From Haloplasma contractile (lineage in GTDB: Bacteria > Bacillota_I > Bacilli_A > Haloplasmatales > Haloplasmataceae): a stretch of DNA of 53,365 bases. The position numbers and the translations under genes were made by a program. Under the pieces are notes generated by a model, which had not been told where the DNA came from, searched no databases, and saw only the letters and a list, made by a program, of their open reading frames with translations. This document shows, piece after piece, positions 1 to 9,971 of the stretch (position 1 is the stretch's first letter; each line of letters starts with the position of its first letter). The stretch lies in contig JAENYC010000025.1 in NCBI GenBank assembly GCA_016841945.1, positions 1 through 53,365 on the forward strand, read 5' to 3'.

Positions 1-3000
1 TTATAACTACCAACTAAATCATCTATATTCTCTACTGTTGGTTGATAAGAATATTCCTTCTTAGATAAGATATTACCATGGTCATCATAAATATAGACCA
101 TTGTATAGCTTGTACCGCCATTTGAGGTATAGTCTTCTCGTTCTAATTGATTTAAACTATTATAGTAATAATTAGATTGATATAAGAAATTACTACCATC
201 ATTTACAAGTATTTCTTTTATATTACCAACAGAGTCATAGTCATATCCAATATGATAACCATTTCCAATATCATAATGGAATGAACTAATTCTTAATGTT
301 GCTGTTCCATTTATTACTTTATTATCATCATATCCAATGGATTGATTAATGGTTGTATTTCCTGTATATAGACTAATTTGACTTAATCTTTGAAGTGAAT
401 TTGTATGTACTTCGTATATGTAATCCTTTTCCACATCTCCATAACTAACACCCGTATATTGATTCATTGTTGATTGATTCAGAATCTCGTCTTCATAGAA
501 ATATTCAGTAAGTTGTTCTCTACCATTTATATTATAATATAAACTACTAAAATTACCTCTATTATCATAGGAATAACATAAATTATTCCCTAATTCATCA
601 GTAACTTCACGTAGTCTTCCTGCAAGGTCATATTGGTAGTAAAACTGTTTTTGATTATATATATCTTTATACACCGTTACACGACCAAATTGATCGTATT
701 TATATTCATATCTTGTGTTTCCATTATAAGATATAGATGTTAATTGATATTCATCATTATAATCAAAATCAACCCAATCATCATTACCATATGTTTGTTT
801 TTTTATTATATCAGTATAATAAGTATCACCATTAACTATTTCTAAATAATCATATGAAGTTAAGCGTGTTATATTTGTTCCATTTTCTATTTTGATATGT
901 TCAATTTGACCTATATCATTGTATTCAAATAAATATGAATACCCATTTACAGTAATCCTTCTTAGTTCATCATCTATATATTGATATACATTTTCTGCTG
1001 AATCTTTTGTTATTGTTAATAATCTACCATAATCATCAAACTGAAATAATGTTTGATTTCCATCTGGATCTGTTGAAGACTCTATTAACCCCGATAAATA
1101 ATTAACATCAAAAGTTGTTGATTGATTGAACTCATCTGTTTGCTGTAATATATACTGATTATCTGTTGAATAACTAGTGCTTGTAGTAAAATAATCACCA
1201 CTTATATTCCCTATTCGTACTGATTCAACTTGATTCTTTGAATTATATATATAATTAGTTGATACGTTATTTGCGGTTTGTGTTTGTAATAGTCCACTTG
1301 ATGTATTAGTTACTTCATGATAAACACCCTTTTCATCAAAATAATTATCAATCAAATTATAGTCTGTTTCATCATAATTAACCACTATATCATGTGCTGA
1401 TGTTGGTTTATTTATTAGTTCAACATTTCCTTTATCCGTGTATGAATAACTCGTACCAAATTCTTCTACATATACTTGAAGTCCATCAAAATAAGCAGTT
1501 CCCTCTCCTTGATATGCAATTTCAAAATCTATTTGTATAATATCAACATTAGGTAAATCAAATTTATACATTACATATTGCCAGTCTTCTATATCGGAGT
1601 TAAATGGTAAATGATAAGTATCTTTATCCCAAGTAATACCATCAGTGTAATGGACACGTAATACAATTTCTAAGGTTCGTCCATCGGTATTATAATTATC
1701 ATCTGATACAAAATCAGTTATTTTACTTGGAACAGTATCTGCTTTTGCCCAACCACCTACTACAATTGTACTATTTGATGCATCAAGTGTGAAAGTTTGT
1801 TTAAGTGTTCTTTTTGTATCAGCATCTCCAATCATTCTCATTGCATAGTCACCAAGTACATGATCATATATTTCACTTGTACTTATTGAATATCTATATG
1901 CACCATTTGAAGTCCAACCAACAGAATCATTTTCAAATGATGAATTCTCTATTAAATTATAACGTGCGTCAATAAAACCTTCATTTAATTGAATATTGTC
2001 AAAATAAGCCTTCGATACACTATTATTATGTAGTTTTATAGTTATGATTGTATTATCATTATCAACTTCAAAGGCTAGTTCATATCTTTGCCATTCATCT
2101 TTTCCATACACTGGTGTAATAACACCTTTATATGTGGCACCTAATACATCAATATAAGCTCCTTGACCATTATTTAAGTTACCTGGATTTCTAATAAATC
2201 CAGAAATAGTATAATTTCCATTATCCAATATAATATTTTGAGAAATAGCCATGGTATGTCCTAAATCACTTGAAGTTCTATTAATATAAAGACTTTGTTC
2301 TCCATAGAAATCATTTGTATATTCTATCCCGCAACTACCAGCATTACATTCATCCGTCCATTTAGACCCTGATAAAAATGTCGAATTCTCAAAACTATGA
2401 TTTTCTATCGGGTTTAATTGACTCTTTTGTGGAAGCGATTTTTCAATTAGTTTATTATTTATAAAATAGTTTGGTTCACTATCTATTGCATAATCACCAC
2501 TTACTTCATTATGGTCTGTTGTCACTGTAAATGGATTAGTATATTGATAGAATTGTGCATTACCATCATCGTCTAAAACGTTTATTGTATGACCATAATT
2601 ATCAAATAGATATCTTATAGATTTTCCTCTATGGTCAGTATAAACAGTTTGATGAAAACTGTAATCAATATTGACAGTACCATATTTTTTACTACTTGCT
2701 TGATTATAAGACTCGAATAAATTAACTCTTTGATTACTATCGAAAGTATATTTTACAACATCTCCATTAATTAAATTTGTTACAATACAATTATCGGTGC
2801 CAAAATTATAATCAACCTTTTCAACTCCATTATAACTACGAGATCCATTTCCACTATAATCCGAATAATTTTCTATATAATCTAAATTCCCAGATGAGTA
2901 ATAATAATATATGTTTTTAAAATTAACATATGATAAATCCAATTGTTTTAAGTAAATCCCTATTCTATATAAACCACTAGAATTGTAATAAAACTGTAAT

Positions 3001-5050
3001 TTATTATCAGCTTCATCTAATATATAATCAATTCTATTATTTGCATCATAGAATAATGAAGTTTGATGATTCTTTTTATCATTTCTAATATTATTTAGTT
3101 TATAATTTGAATCAAAATTATAATGAATCCCATTTTTATGCTCTAAAGTATATACTGAAAAATCATTGAATACTTTTAAAATACTCCCAGAACCATCCTC
3201 AGCAACATAACAATATGTATTAGGGATATCTTCTCCAGTAAACTCTAAACATGAACCACTTATATAATGAACCTCAGAACCATCTCCTCCAATTACTTTA
3301 TATGTAGCTAAAGAACTATCATATTCTAGACTCACATCATAGTTGGTCCTCCAGCCAAAACCATATCCGATATTTATATCTTGATTTGCACGATTGTAAT
3401 AAAAGTTTAAATTTAACGGCATTAAATGACTAGTACCAGTATAATCATTACGAACCATTGTTAAATTTCCTGTATAATCACTGACATATCCTACTCCTGC
3501 ATAACCTAAATCTTGATTATTATACGTCCAATAATCCTTTATACCACTTTTATCAATATAACCTATTTTAACTTGTGGTCTACTAGAACTATATGAATAG
3601 TCCAATGATTTTGCTGACATATATCCAGGATAATACGTTTCTGTTTTTAGAGTTAGACCATAATTCGAATATACACCCGTTGCCCACTGTTGAACTATTT
3701 TGGTTATATCAAAATTATATGAGCTCGTTTCATCTATTATATGATAATCTATAATATCATAATCAATGTTTGGACTTGTGTACCAAGTTACAGTACTAGT
3801 AAAGTTTTGTCTATTTCTATGTAAATCAATTCTTTCCCCTATAATCTTGGTACTACTTTTTAATTCCAATGTTGAATAGGTAATGACATTATCATCTAAT
3901 TCATCAGGTAAATAAAATTTTATTAGGCTTTTATATCTATTATCACTAGAACTAGAACCAAATTTCAAATAACTACTACTAATATAATTACTTGATTTAC
4001 TTCCTTCATAGACATATGTATCGTAAAAGGATTTATTTCCAATGGTGTTACTCCCATTATTTGATATTGTTGGATCTAAAATTACAGGATATGTTGCATT
4101 TTGTAACCATTCATCATCTGGAGTTACTACTAATTGATATTCATCTTTTTTTAGTTGTATTAACTGTGTATTAATATTAAAAGACACTTCTTCATTTGCA
4201 TCAACCATATAATAATTATCAATAGTAAAAATACTATCTTGATTATTATTATAAAATATTATGCCTTCATCTGTTGTTTCGGGCGTCAAATCTTTACATT
4301 CTATTACATAAGTGAACTCAAGATTCTCAATATATTGATTTATTATAATATCTTCTTTAAGTTTTTGACCTATGAGTGTGAGTTTTAAATCAATATTTTC
4401 CTTAATATTTTTATATATAATACTTGATATATTGTTTACAGATCTTAAATCATTACTACCTTCTTGTAAATCAATGACTTCTCCATCTACTTTATTTATA
4501 TGAAGCATCTGGATATCTAGTTGATAATTATCAACCTTCAACTTTATTTTTTTATTATCATCGATCTTTTTCGGCAATTTTATTTTAAAATTATTATCCT
4601 TATTTTCATATTCATTTTCTATTTCTAGTAGTTCATTATTAATCTCATTCCATAATCCGTTTTCTTCATAATGGATTTGTTGTTGATATAATGCAAATTC
4701 ATATGTTCCATCAATTTTTCTAAATGTTTTACTATATTCATCTCTTTTATCTAATAATTCATAATCTAGTGGTACATTTACCATATCAGTTGGATTACTT
4801 GACACAGTATCATACTTCTTAAACTCTTTATTGTTGTTTTTGTTATCTGAAGATTTAGTTGGTTCATTTATTAAAGGTTCTTCAACATTTTTAGTTGCAT
4901 GTACTTGAAATGACTGCCACTCTATAGATGATAACAACATGACTAATGTAAGTAGTACACATAAATATATTTAGTGGTCCTACTTAAAACAACGTAAAAC
5001 TTTGGATACTCCTCTTTTTTAATTATTGAACTTCCTTTTTTGAATAACAT
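1..5050 (-). CDS. Giant secreted DNRLRE/RHS (YD-repeat) protein, partial, frameshifted near its start
   Basis: The reading frame is open on the minus strand from about 4970 to the left edge, so at least 1,640 codons are visible and the C-terminus is missing. After a Thr/Asn/Lys-rich N-terminal part comes a DNRLRE-like module (about 4020-3640), then RHS/YD-repeat blocks typified by YEYKYDQFGRVTVYKD (about 720-630). The core is interrupted by two carbohydrate-binding-like jelly-roll stretches (about 2400-1480) with YFDNIQL/YFDGLQVY motifs. RHS proteins are large cell-surface or toxin-delivery shells whose variable C-terminus often carries a toxin; that end is not visible here. A good RBS (GGAGGG) precedes ATG 5050, but that frame stops at 4943-4945 after 35 codons. 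The main frame lacks a start until ATG 4940, which has no RBS. A -1 shift between 4970 and 4946 would restore a classic signal peptide ending VHA. Confidence 0.8.
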
Positions 5051-5065
5051 AATTCCCTCCTAAAT

Positions 5066-5161
5066 TTAATTATCTATACAATAAAAGACAGTCACAAGGA
5101 ATATTAAATCTAATATTCTACGACTGCCTGTGTTTTTCAGAAACTTCACCCTTCTTTTCAT
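5066..5161 (-). CDS. Possible 31-codon leader peptide upstream of the RHS gene
   Basis: A short ORF starts at ATG 5161 after AGGGATATT and ends with TAA 15 bases before the RHS start codon at 5050. The 31-residue product is strongly basic at its N-terminus (MKRRVKFLKNTGSRR) and hydrophobic in the middle (LDLIFLVTVFYC). It begins about 16 bases after an extended -10 promoter and contains the hairpin at 5085-5137. It could be a leader peptide that couples or attenuates RHS translation, a small membrane peptide, or chance. No homologue is recognised. Confidence 0.3.
   Translation of the reverse strand: MKRRVKFLKNTGSRRILDLIFLVTVFYCIDN
5085..5137. other. Long imperfect hairpin in the RHS leader
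   Basis: The arms AGACAGTC...AATATT and AATATT...GACTG-CCTGT pair across a six-base loop with internal mismatches. The structure lies between the extended -10 at 5177-5185 and the RHS start. The plus strand ends in GTTTTTC and the minus strand in TCTTTTATT, so it may act as a weak terminator/attenuator. Confidence 0.4.
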
Positions 5162-5176
5162 AATATCCCTAATTTG

Positions 5177-5185
5177 ATTATAGCA
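5177..5185 (-). promoter_or_regulatory. Extended -10 promoter for the RHS gene
   Basis: On the minus strand the sequence reads TGC-TATAAT, an extended -10 element (TGnTATAAT). It lies 16 bases before the small leader ORF and about 127 bases before the RHS ATG. A TTGTCA lies 20 bases upstream of the -10, too far for a normal -35, which fits an extended -10 promoter. Confidence 0.5.
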
Positions 5186-5336
5186 CATCTTGTAACTATA
5201 TATGACAAATATATAAAAAGTATATATTTCTGTCTCCTACGACCACAGATCTCCACTAATTTATTTGGTGAAAATCTATCTTATGAACAAAACAATAATA
5301 AGGGATATACATAAGTAAAATTTTAAATCAAGATAT

Positions 5337-5373
5337 AAAAACTGTCAGTTAATCTTATTTAACCGACAGTTTT
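5337..5373. terminator. Bidirectional intrinsic terminator
   Basis: AAACTGTC(A/G)GTTA pairs with TAA(C/T)(C/T)GACAGTTTTT around a short AT loop, with T-runs on both strands. Its minus-strand 5' arm includes the last codons of the hydF remnant, so it looks like the original terminator of that lost gene. Confidence 0.7.
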
Positions 5374-5500
5374 TAATACCTCTATACTACGTTCTAATAT
5401 ACCATTTAGATAAGTTAGTACTATACCATAACTAGTAATTGGTACATCTTTAAATGTCTTGAATATCAGAAATAACTATATCGTTAATCATACATTCAAG
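5359..5500 (-). pseudogene. Degenerate 3' fragment of a second hydF
   Basis: On the minus strand one frame reads DVPITSYGIVLTYLNGILER followed by SIEVLKTVG and stop. This matches the C-terminus of the intact HydF encoded at 31865-33058 (GVPITNYGIVLAYLNGILER, SIEILNVII). Just upstream, in another frame, lies a CMIN...S.I..I stretch resembling HydF CMFN...SRIKIA, so the remnant is frameshifted. Thirty-one bases (5384-5414) are identical to 31890-31920. No upstream domains remain; this is debris of a duplicated or displaced hydF, not a working gene. Confidence 0.75.
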
Positions 5501-5563
5501 TTCTATATATCATGATATTTTCTCTGTAGTAGAATTGTTTGAACTAATATTATAATTTTATAT

Positions 5564-5580
5564 AAAGAGACAGTCTCTTT
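5564..5580 (-). terminator. Terminator of the DUF4185 gene
   Basis: AAAGAGA and TCTCTTT form a perfect seven-base-pair stem with a three-base loop, five bases past the stop of the DUF4185 gene, followed on the minus strand by an AT-rich tract. The stem is short, so it may be leaky. Confidence 0.5.
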
Positions 5581-5585
5581 AATTA

Positions 5586-7328
5586 TCATTTATAATATAC
5601 TTCCAACTCCGCAGCAGATGTATAGTAATAATCTCCACCTGGTATACCTATAATTCTAACGCCATCACCCCAAGTGTCGTTAAAACTTATATCAATTGTT
5701 GAAAATGATTCAAGTTTTTCATCAAAAACATAATTATCACTTATTCTTAACCCTTCAACATCAACCCATTCATGATTTTGTCTCACTTGTACTTTAAAAT
5801 CAGTGAACCAACCACCCTTATCGGTTACTTTTCCAACTGTATAGGTTAGATTATTTAAATTATACGCTTTTGACCAAGTGAATCCCCAGTAATCATAATC
5901 TTTTCTAATTCGATTATAACTCTCATCCCAAACACGTAATTTACCATCATTTAATTTATTATATAATCCTAATTTAGTTGCAATCGATATAGGAGTCGGA
6001 TTGTTTGAATTATTTTCTAATGCTAAGTTCAAATCACTTTTTTCATTTGTTGGGGTTGTTTCTTCATATGGATTAACTTCAAATTTTCGAAGAGAAAAGT
6101 TATACTTATGAATACCACCAACAAATGTATTAGCATTTACATACATCGTCTTTCCATCTTCACTTATAAATTTAGAGGGCACAACCGTTGCATACCCACC
6201 AAACTTACTATTTGTCCATGGATAAGCACCAAAATCTTTTGTATAAAAATGTTTCCATGGTCCATAAGGTGTTGGTGATTCATAAAATTCAAATGTATAT
6301 TCTGTCCATGATGTATAAATATATCGTTCTAATGGCTTGTTATATACAATACTTCCTTGTGATAATACTGTCATATCATTATGTCTGCCATCGATTCTAT
6401 TGGTATAAATTCGTCTTTCATCAGTTAAAACTGGTTTCTTTTCAGAAATAGCTCCAGGTGCTGACCAAGATGGATTTCCATTTAAATCACCCGTATAAAA
6501 CTCCCATTTAGATACATCTTGTATTCCATCTTTTGGCATTCTAGCCAAATAGAGATTGGTTGGGTCTGTTACGGAATTAGAAAAAGAATCACGCCAATTA
6601 TAATCTAGACCATATGCATAAACATACTCATCAAAAACGTTATCCTGTGAATCCTTACCATAATCTAAAAACATAACTGTTGTGAAACGATAATCAGAAA
6701 ACATCGGGCTTGATGGGTCCCAAGACCAGGTTTCACCTTTATTATCTGAACGAATAATCGTCGCATTTGGGGCGTCATTAAACATCTTTGGACCTTCTAC
6801 TTTATTTAGATCTTGTACAGCCATATATAACACACCATCAACTGATACCATACCAGTTGGTTTACGATTATATGAAGTAGATTTTCCCCAAACTTGACTT
6901 ATGCTTGTACTAGGTTCTATTTTTTCACCCACTAAATTATGTTCATATGGTGTACCCGTTAATTTATTCATCACAATATCTTCCCAATGACCTTGCATAT
7001 TAAATCCTTTACCATCACCATTGGCAAGATATAATATATCATCATCACTCCATGCTGCTGGCCATAAATCTCCATCACTATAAGTATCATAGCTTGAACT
7101 ATCTTCTACAATAACAGTAGAAAAGAAAGTGCTTCGTTCTGGTGTAACAATATCAGGGTCCTTAAATGGGTCATAATAATCTAATTCAAATTCACCTCTA
7201 TATTTTTCATCAAGCGTTGTAGTAGTTTGATTTTGATTCACATCATCACCTCTAAAAAAAATTAACCCAGTTGTTATAACACCAACTATCATAATAACTA
7301 GAATTACTATATACTGTATTTTCTTCAT
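5586..7328 (-). CDS. Membrane-anchored DUF4185 (GH183-like) glycan hydrolase with C-terminal galactose-binding-like domain
   Basis: The 580-residue protein has an N-terminal hydrophobic anchor (about 4-26) without a lipobox. A beta-propeller-like region follows (about 60-430) with DGDLWPAAWSDDDILYLANG, YNRKPTGMVSVDGVLYM and SDNKGETW motifs, as in DUF4185 proteins. Residues about 445-580 look like a discoidin/CBM32-type domain ending in YYYTSAAELEVYY. Some DUF4185 proteins are endo-D-arabinanases and were classed as GH183, so an extracellular endo-acting glycan hydrolase is the best guess. It follows a sugar-binding lipoprotein gene and an ABC importer. The RBS AGGTG precedes ATG 7328. A strong terminator at 7365-7413 separates it from the upstream gene, so it is fed by read-through or a short promoter. 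Alternative: another five-bladed-propeller hydrolase such as a sialidase-like enzyme. Confidence 0.65.
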   Translation of the reverse strand: MKKIQYIVILVIMIVGVITTGLIFFRGDDVNQNQTTTTLDEKYRGEFELDYYDPFKDPDIVTPERSTFFSTVIVEDSSSYDTYSDGDLWPAAWSDDDILYLANGDGKGFNMQGHWEDIVMNKLTGTPYEHNLVGEKIEPSTSISQVWGKSTSYNRKPTGMVSVDGVLYMAVQDLNKVEGPKMFNDAPNATIIRSDNKGETWSWDPSSPMFSDYRFTTVMFLDYGKDSQDNVFDEYVYAYGLDYNWRDSFSNSVTDPTNLYLARMPKDGIQDVSKWEFYTGDLNGNPSWSAPGAISEKKPVLTDERRIYTNRIDGRHNDMTVLSQGSIVYNKPLERYIYTSWTEYTFEFYESPTPYGPWKHFYTKDFGAYPWTNSKFGGYATVVPSKFISEDGKTMYVNANTFVGGIHKYNFSLRKFEVNPYEETTPTNEKSDLNLALENNSNNPTPISIATKLGLYNKLNDGKLRVWDESYNRIRKDYDYWGFTWSKAYNLNNLTYTVGKVTDKGGWFTDFKVQVRQNHEWVDVEGLRISDNYVFDEKLESFSTIDISFNDTWGDGVRIIGIPGGDYYYTSAAELEVYYK

Positions 7329-7364
7329 GTCTTATTCACCTCATTTTTAATATACCCACTATTC

Positions 7365-7413
7365 AAAAAAAGAACCTATATAGTAATTAATATTAAATTT
7401 TACTATATAGGTT
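7365..7413 (-). terminator. Strong terminator between solute-binding protein and DUF4185 gene
   Basis: A perfect 14-base-pair stem (AACCTATATAGTAA 7373-7386 with TTACTATATAGGTT 7400-7413) is followed on the minus strand by TTCTTTTTTT. It lies 43 bases downstream of the solute-binding protein stop and only 37 bases before the DUF4185 start. Confidence 0.8.
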
Positions 7414-7455
7414 TTTATGTTTATAAGTATACTATTTTACTATAAATTAGGACTA

Positions 7456-8925
7456 TTACTCTTCTTCAATCCCTAATTTTTCTCTCAAATCATCATATAC
7501 CTCTGCGATTTTATTATTCATTAAACGCTTCATCTCTTGTGCATGGTCACCGATATCTTCTTCACCAAGGTTTCCAATCTCATGATTAATATCTGCCATC
7601 GTTCTTCCTTCTTGGTATAGCATTAGCCATCTCGCTTCTTCAAAACCAGGCATTACAGCCCAAGCATCAAAATAGAATTTTCCATTTTCAATGACTTTTT
7701 GCCATTCTGGATAGTCTGGATAAGTATCATCAAAGAAAGCTTGGTGTGCTATTTCACTATCAGTTAACGGTGGAGAAATAACAGGGAATACATCTTCATT
7801 ATTTCTAGAAACTTCTAATTTATAGGCATATCCTTCATCATCATATGATAAATATTTTAATAGTTTAAATGCCTCATCAGATACCTCTGTATCTTTACCT
7901 AACATCATATAAGTTGGCTTAATTGGTGTACGTAACTCACTCTCATCATTTCCTCTTGGTATACCAATAAAATCAAAGTCAAAAGTGATATCCCCTTTAT
8001 TTTTCGCATTTATTAAGAATGTGAACATATTAGAGAAATCAAAATGAATGCCTAATTGACCATTCCACCATGGGTACCACCAATCAGCAGAACCAAAGTA
8101 AGTCGCTCTCTCTTCTTCACTTAAAGCATCATTTACATATGTTTTGTCACTAATTATTTCTAAGTTTAATTCTATTGAATCTTTAAATGCTGGATCATCT
8201 AGTTCAAATGATTGTTTACTAGCATCCCATGCATACCATCCTAAATCATCGTTTAGTTGCGCTGGAAAATAATTAAACATTTCAGCTGGTCCACTTAATC
8301 CAAGGACACTATTTCCACCTTCTTGTAGTCTAGCTACTGATTTTGCACTAGTTAAGAACTCATCAATCGTTGAACCAAACATAGGATAATCAACATTTTC
8401 TTCATTAAATAATGTCTTATTTATAAAGTAACCAAAGAATTCATACATATAAGGAACTGCATAATAATGCTCAAAGAATTTTCCTGTTTCACGAATATCT
8501 TCATAAATTGTATCAAATTCTTCATCCTCTGATACAAAATCAGTAATATCTCTTGCCCATCCTTGTAGTAACGCATTTGGCATGTTAGGTGCATTAAATA
8601 AATCTGGGAATTCATCAGCTGATGCGAGCGATGCCAAGTAATCAAGCCAAGGTTGTTCTACTGTACCTGTATCATCTTCATTTGGTACAAGTGGTGCTCT
8701 TAAGATTTCCACTGTTACGTGTGGATTTTCTTCTTCATATTTTCTAATTGCGTTAACCAATGGATGATTTTCCTCATCATCTTCGGTACCACAATCTCTC
8801 CAACATGCAAATCTAATTGTGGTTGGATCTTTTTCAGCCTCTGTAGTTGTTTCGTCCGTTTTACCACAAGCCTGTAAAACCAAAACAAACATCAATAAAA
8901 TCATAATTAAAACTAATTTTTTCAT
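7456..8925 (-). CDS. Sugar ABC transporter extracellular solute-binding lipoprotein
   Basis: The 489-residue protein begins with a lipoprotein signal (LVLQAC lipobox at about residue 20) and a Thr/Glu linker. A family-1 solute-binding fold follows (TIRFACWRD start strand, PDLFNAPN, WWYPWWNGQLG). The many aromatic residues and the length are typical of oligosaccharide binders. It should capture glycan fragments outside the membrane and deliver them to the permeases encoded immediately upstream (9053-9970 and 9972-10844). AAAGGAGG precedes ATG 8925. It has its own promoter and operator (8987-9027), so it can be expressed above the level of the upstream operon, as is common for binding proteins. 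Confidence 0.9.
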   Translation of the reverse strand: MKKLVLIMILLMFVLVLQACGKTDETTTEAEKDPTTIRFACWRDCGTEDDEENHPLVNAIRKYEEENPHVTVEILRAPLVPNEDDTGTVEQPWLDYLASLASADEFPDLFNAPNMPNALLQGWARDITDFVSEDEEFDTIYEDIRETGKFFEHYYAVPYMYEFFGYFINKTLFNEENVDYPMFGSTIDEFLTSAKSVARLQEGGNSVLGLSGPAEMFNYFPAQLNDDLGWYAWDASKQSFELDDPAFKDSIELNLEIISDKTYVNDALSEEERATYFGSADWWYPWWNGQLGIHFDFSNMFTFLINAKNKGDITFDFDFIGIPRGNDESELRTPIKPTYMMLGKDTEVSDEAFKLLKYLSYDDEGYAYKLEVSRNNEDVFPVISPPLTDSEIAHQAFFDDTYPDYPEWQKVIENGKFYFDAWAVMPGFEEARWLMLYQEGRTMADINHEIGNLGEEDIGDHAQEMKRLMNNKIAEVYDDLREKLGIEEE

Positions 8926-8986
8926 TTTATCCTCCTTTTGAAATCATTCGTCTATTTCGATAAATTTGTTTATATTTAATAACTAT

Positions 8987-9000
8987 TGTAAACGTTTCTA
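8987..9000. promoter_or_regulatory. LacI/CcpA-type operator overlapping the solute-binding protein start of transcription
   Basis: TGTAAACGTTTCTA contains the palindromic core AAACGTTT shared by seven other sites in the window. On the minus strand it directly follows the -10, so bound repressor would block initiation or escape. A degenerate second copy (TAAATGTTTCGA) lies near 9029-9041, upstream of the -35. Confidence 0.7.
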
Positions 9001-9027
9001 TTATAACATATTTATAAAATTATTCAA
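9000..9027 (-). promoter_or_regulatory. Promoter of the solute-binding protein gene
   Basis: The minus strand reads TTGAAT (9027-9022), a 16-base spacer, then a consensus TATAAT (9005-9000). The gene's ATG is 74 bases downstream of the -10. Confidence 0.65.
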
Positions 9028-9052
9028 TATAAATGTTTCGATTTTTTCAATT

Positions 9053-9970
9053 TTATTCACCTGTTACACCTGTTTTATCAATCGCTTCAACAAACCATCT
9101 TTGAAGTACAAAATAAACAATTAACATTGGTAAAATAACCAAGATTGTTCCTGCATTTTTAATCCCTTCATTAATTGAAAAGAACCCTTGTGTTGTTGAA
9201 GACAATGATTCATACAATATTGTAAAACTTACCAAATTCAACTGTAAAGTTGACACTGATTCTCCCAAAAAGATAGATGATATATACGTTTCATTCCAAT
9301 ACCAAACAAAACTAAATAGAAAAGATGTAATATAAGCTGGTACTGATAATGGAATTGCAATCTTAAAAAAGATGTAATACCTATTTGCACCATCTATCAA
9401 AGCTGCTTCATCTAAGGATTTTGGAACCATTCTAAAAAATTGATAGAATATAAACACAAAAATCGCAGAATTCACACCTTGTCCAAGTAGAGCTGGCAAC
9501 ACAATTGAAATGGCTTTTCCAGTTAATTTTAAATCAGAAAAAAGCATATATTTAGGTATCATTGTCACTTGTTGAGGGATTATATAGGACAGCAATATTA
9601 AGAATAAAAACAATTTCTTAAATGGGAATTTAAATCTTGCAAATCCATATCCAATAAATGAAACGATAATTGTTTGAGCCAGTGCTGGAATTAATGTAAC
9701 TTTCAAACTATTAAATAATGTTGGAACATAATTTAAAGTTTTAAAAGCAAGCTGATAATTGGTTGTAAATAATTTAGATGGAATCCATATAACCATTGGA
9801 TTTAATAAATCATCTATATCTTTTAAACTATTTGACAACATATAAAATAGAGGGAATAAAAAGATATATCCAATAGCTGATAGTAATAAATACATAAAAA
9901 TTTTCATCAATAATCCATCAGTCGTATGACGACCAAGTAACTTTCTTTTTAACTTATTGCTTATTAACAT
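9053..9970 (-). CDS. Carbohydrate ABC transporter permease (MalG type)
   Basis: The 305-residue integral membrane protein has about six hydrophobic segments and the cytoplasmic EAA loop DEAALIDGANRYYIFFKIAI, which docks the ATPase. Together with the permease at 9972-10844 it forms the channel for the solute-binding protein at 7456-8925. GGAGGGG sits nine bases before ATG 9970. No ATP-binding subunit lies in the window, so a shared MsmX/UgpC-type ATPase encoded elsewhere is presumed. Confidence 0.93.
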   Translation of the reverse strand: MLISNKLKRKLLGRHTTDGLLMKIFMYLLLSAIGYIFLFPLFYMLSNSLKDIDDLLNPMVIWIPSKLFTTNYQLAFKTLNYVPTLFNSLKVTLIPALAQTIIVSFIGYGFARFKFPFKKLFLFLILLSYIIPQQVTMIPKYMLFSDLKLTGKAISIVLPALLGQGVNSAIFVFIFYQFFRMVPKSLDEAALIDGANRYYIFFKIAIPLSVPAYITSFLFSFVWYWNETYISSIFLGESVSTLQLNLVSFTILYESLSSTTQGFFSINEGIKNAGTILVILPMLIVYFVLQRWFVEAIDKTGVTGE

Positions 9971-9971
9971 T

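Noticed and set aside
3992-4174. Plus-strand ORF inside the RHS gene
   Set aside because: It is antisense to a clear DNRLRE/RHS coding frame and has no RBS or recognisable protein pattern.
8945-8958. Plus-strand ATTCGTCTA as a third ECF promoter
   Set aside because: It lies in the leader of a minus-strand gene, has no GCAAY at 17 bases and no plus-strand gene follows.
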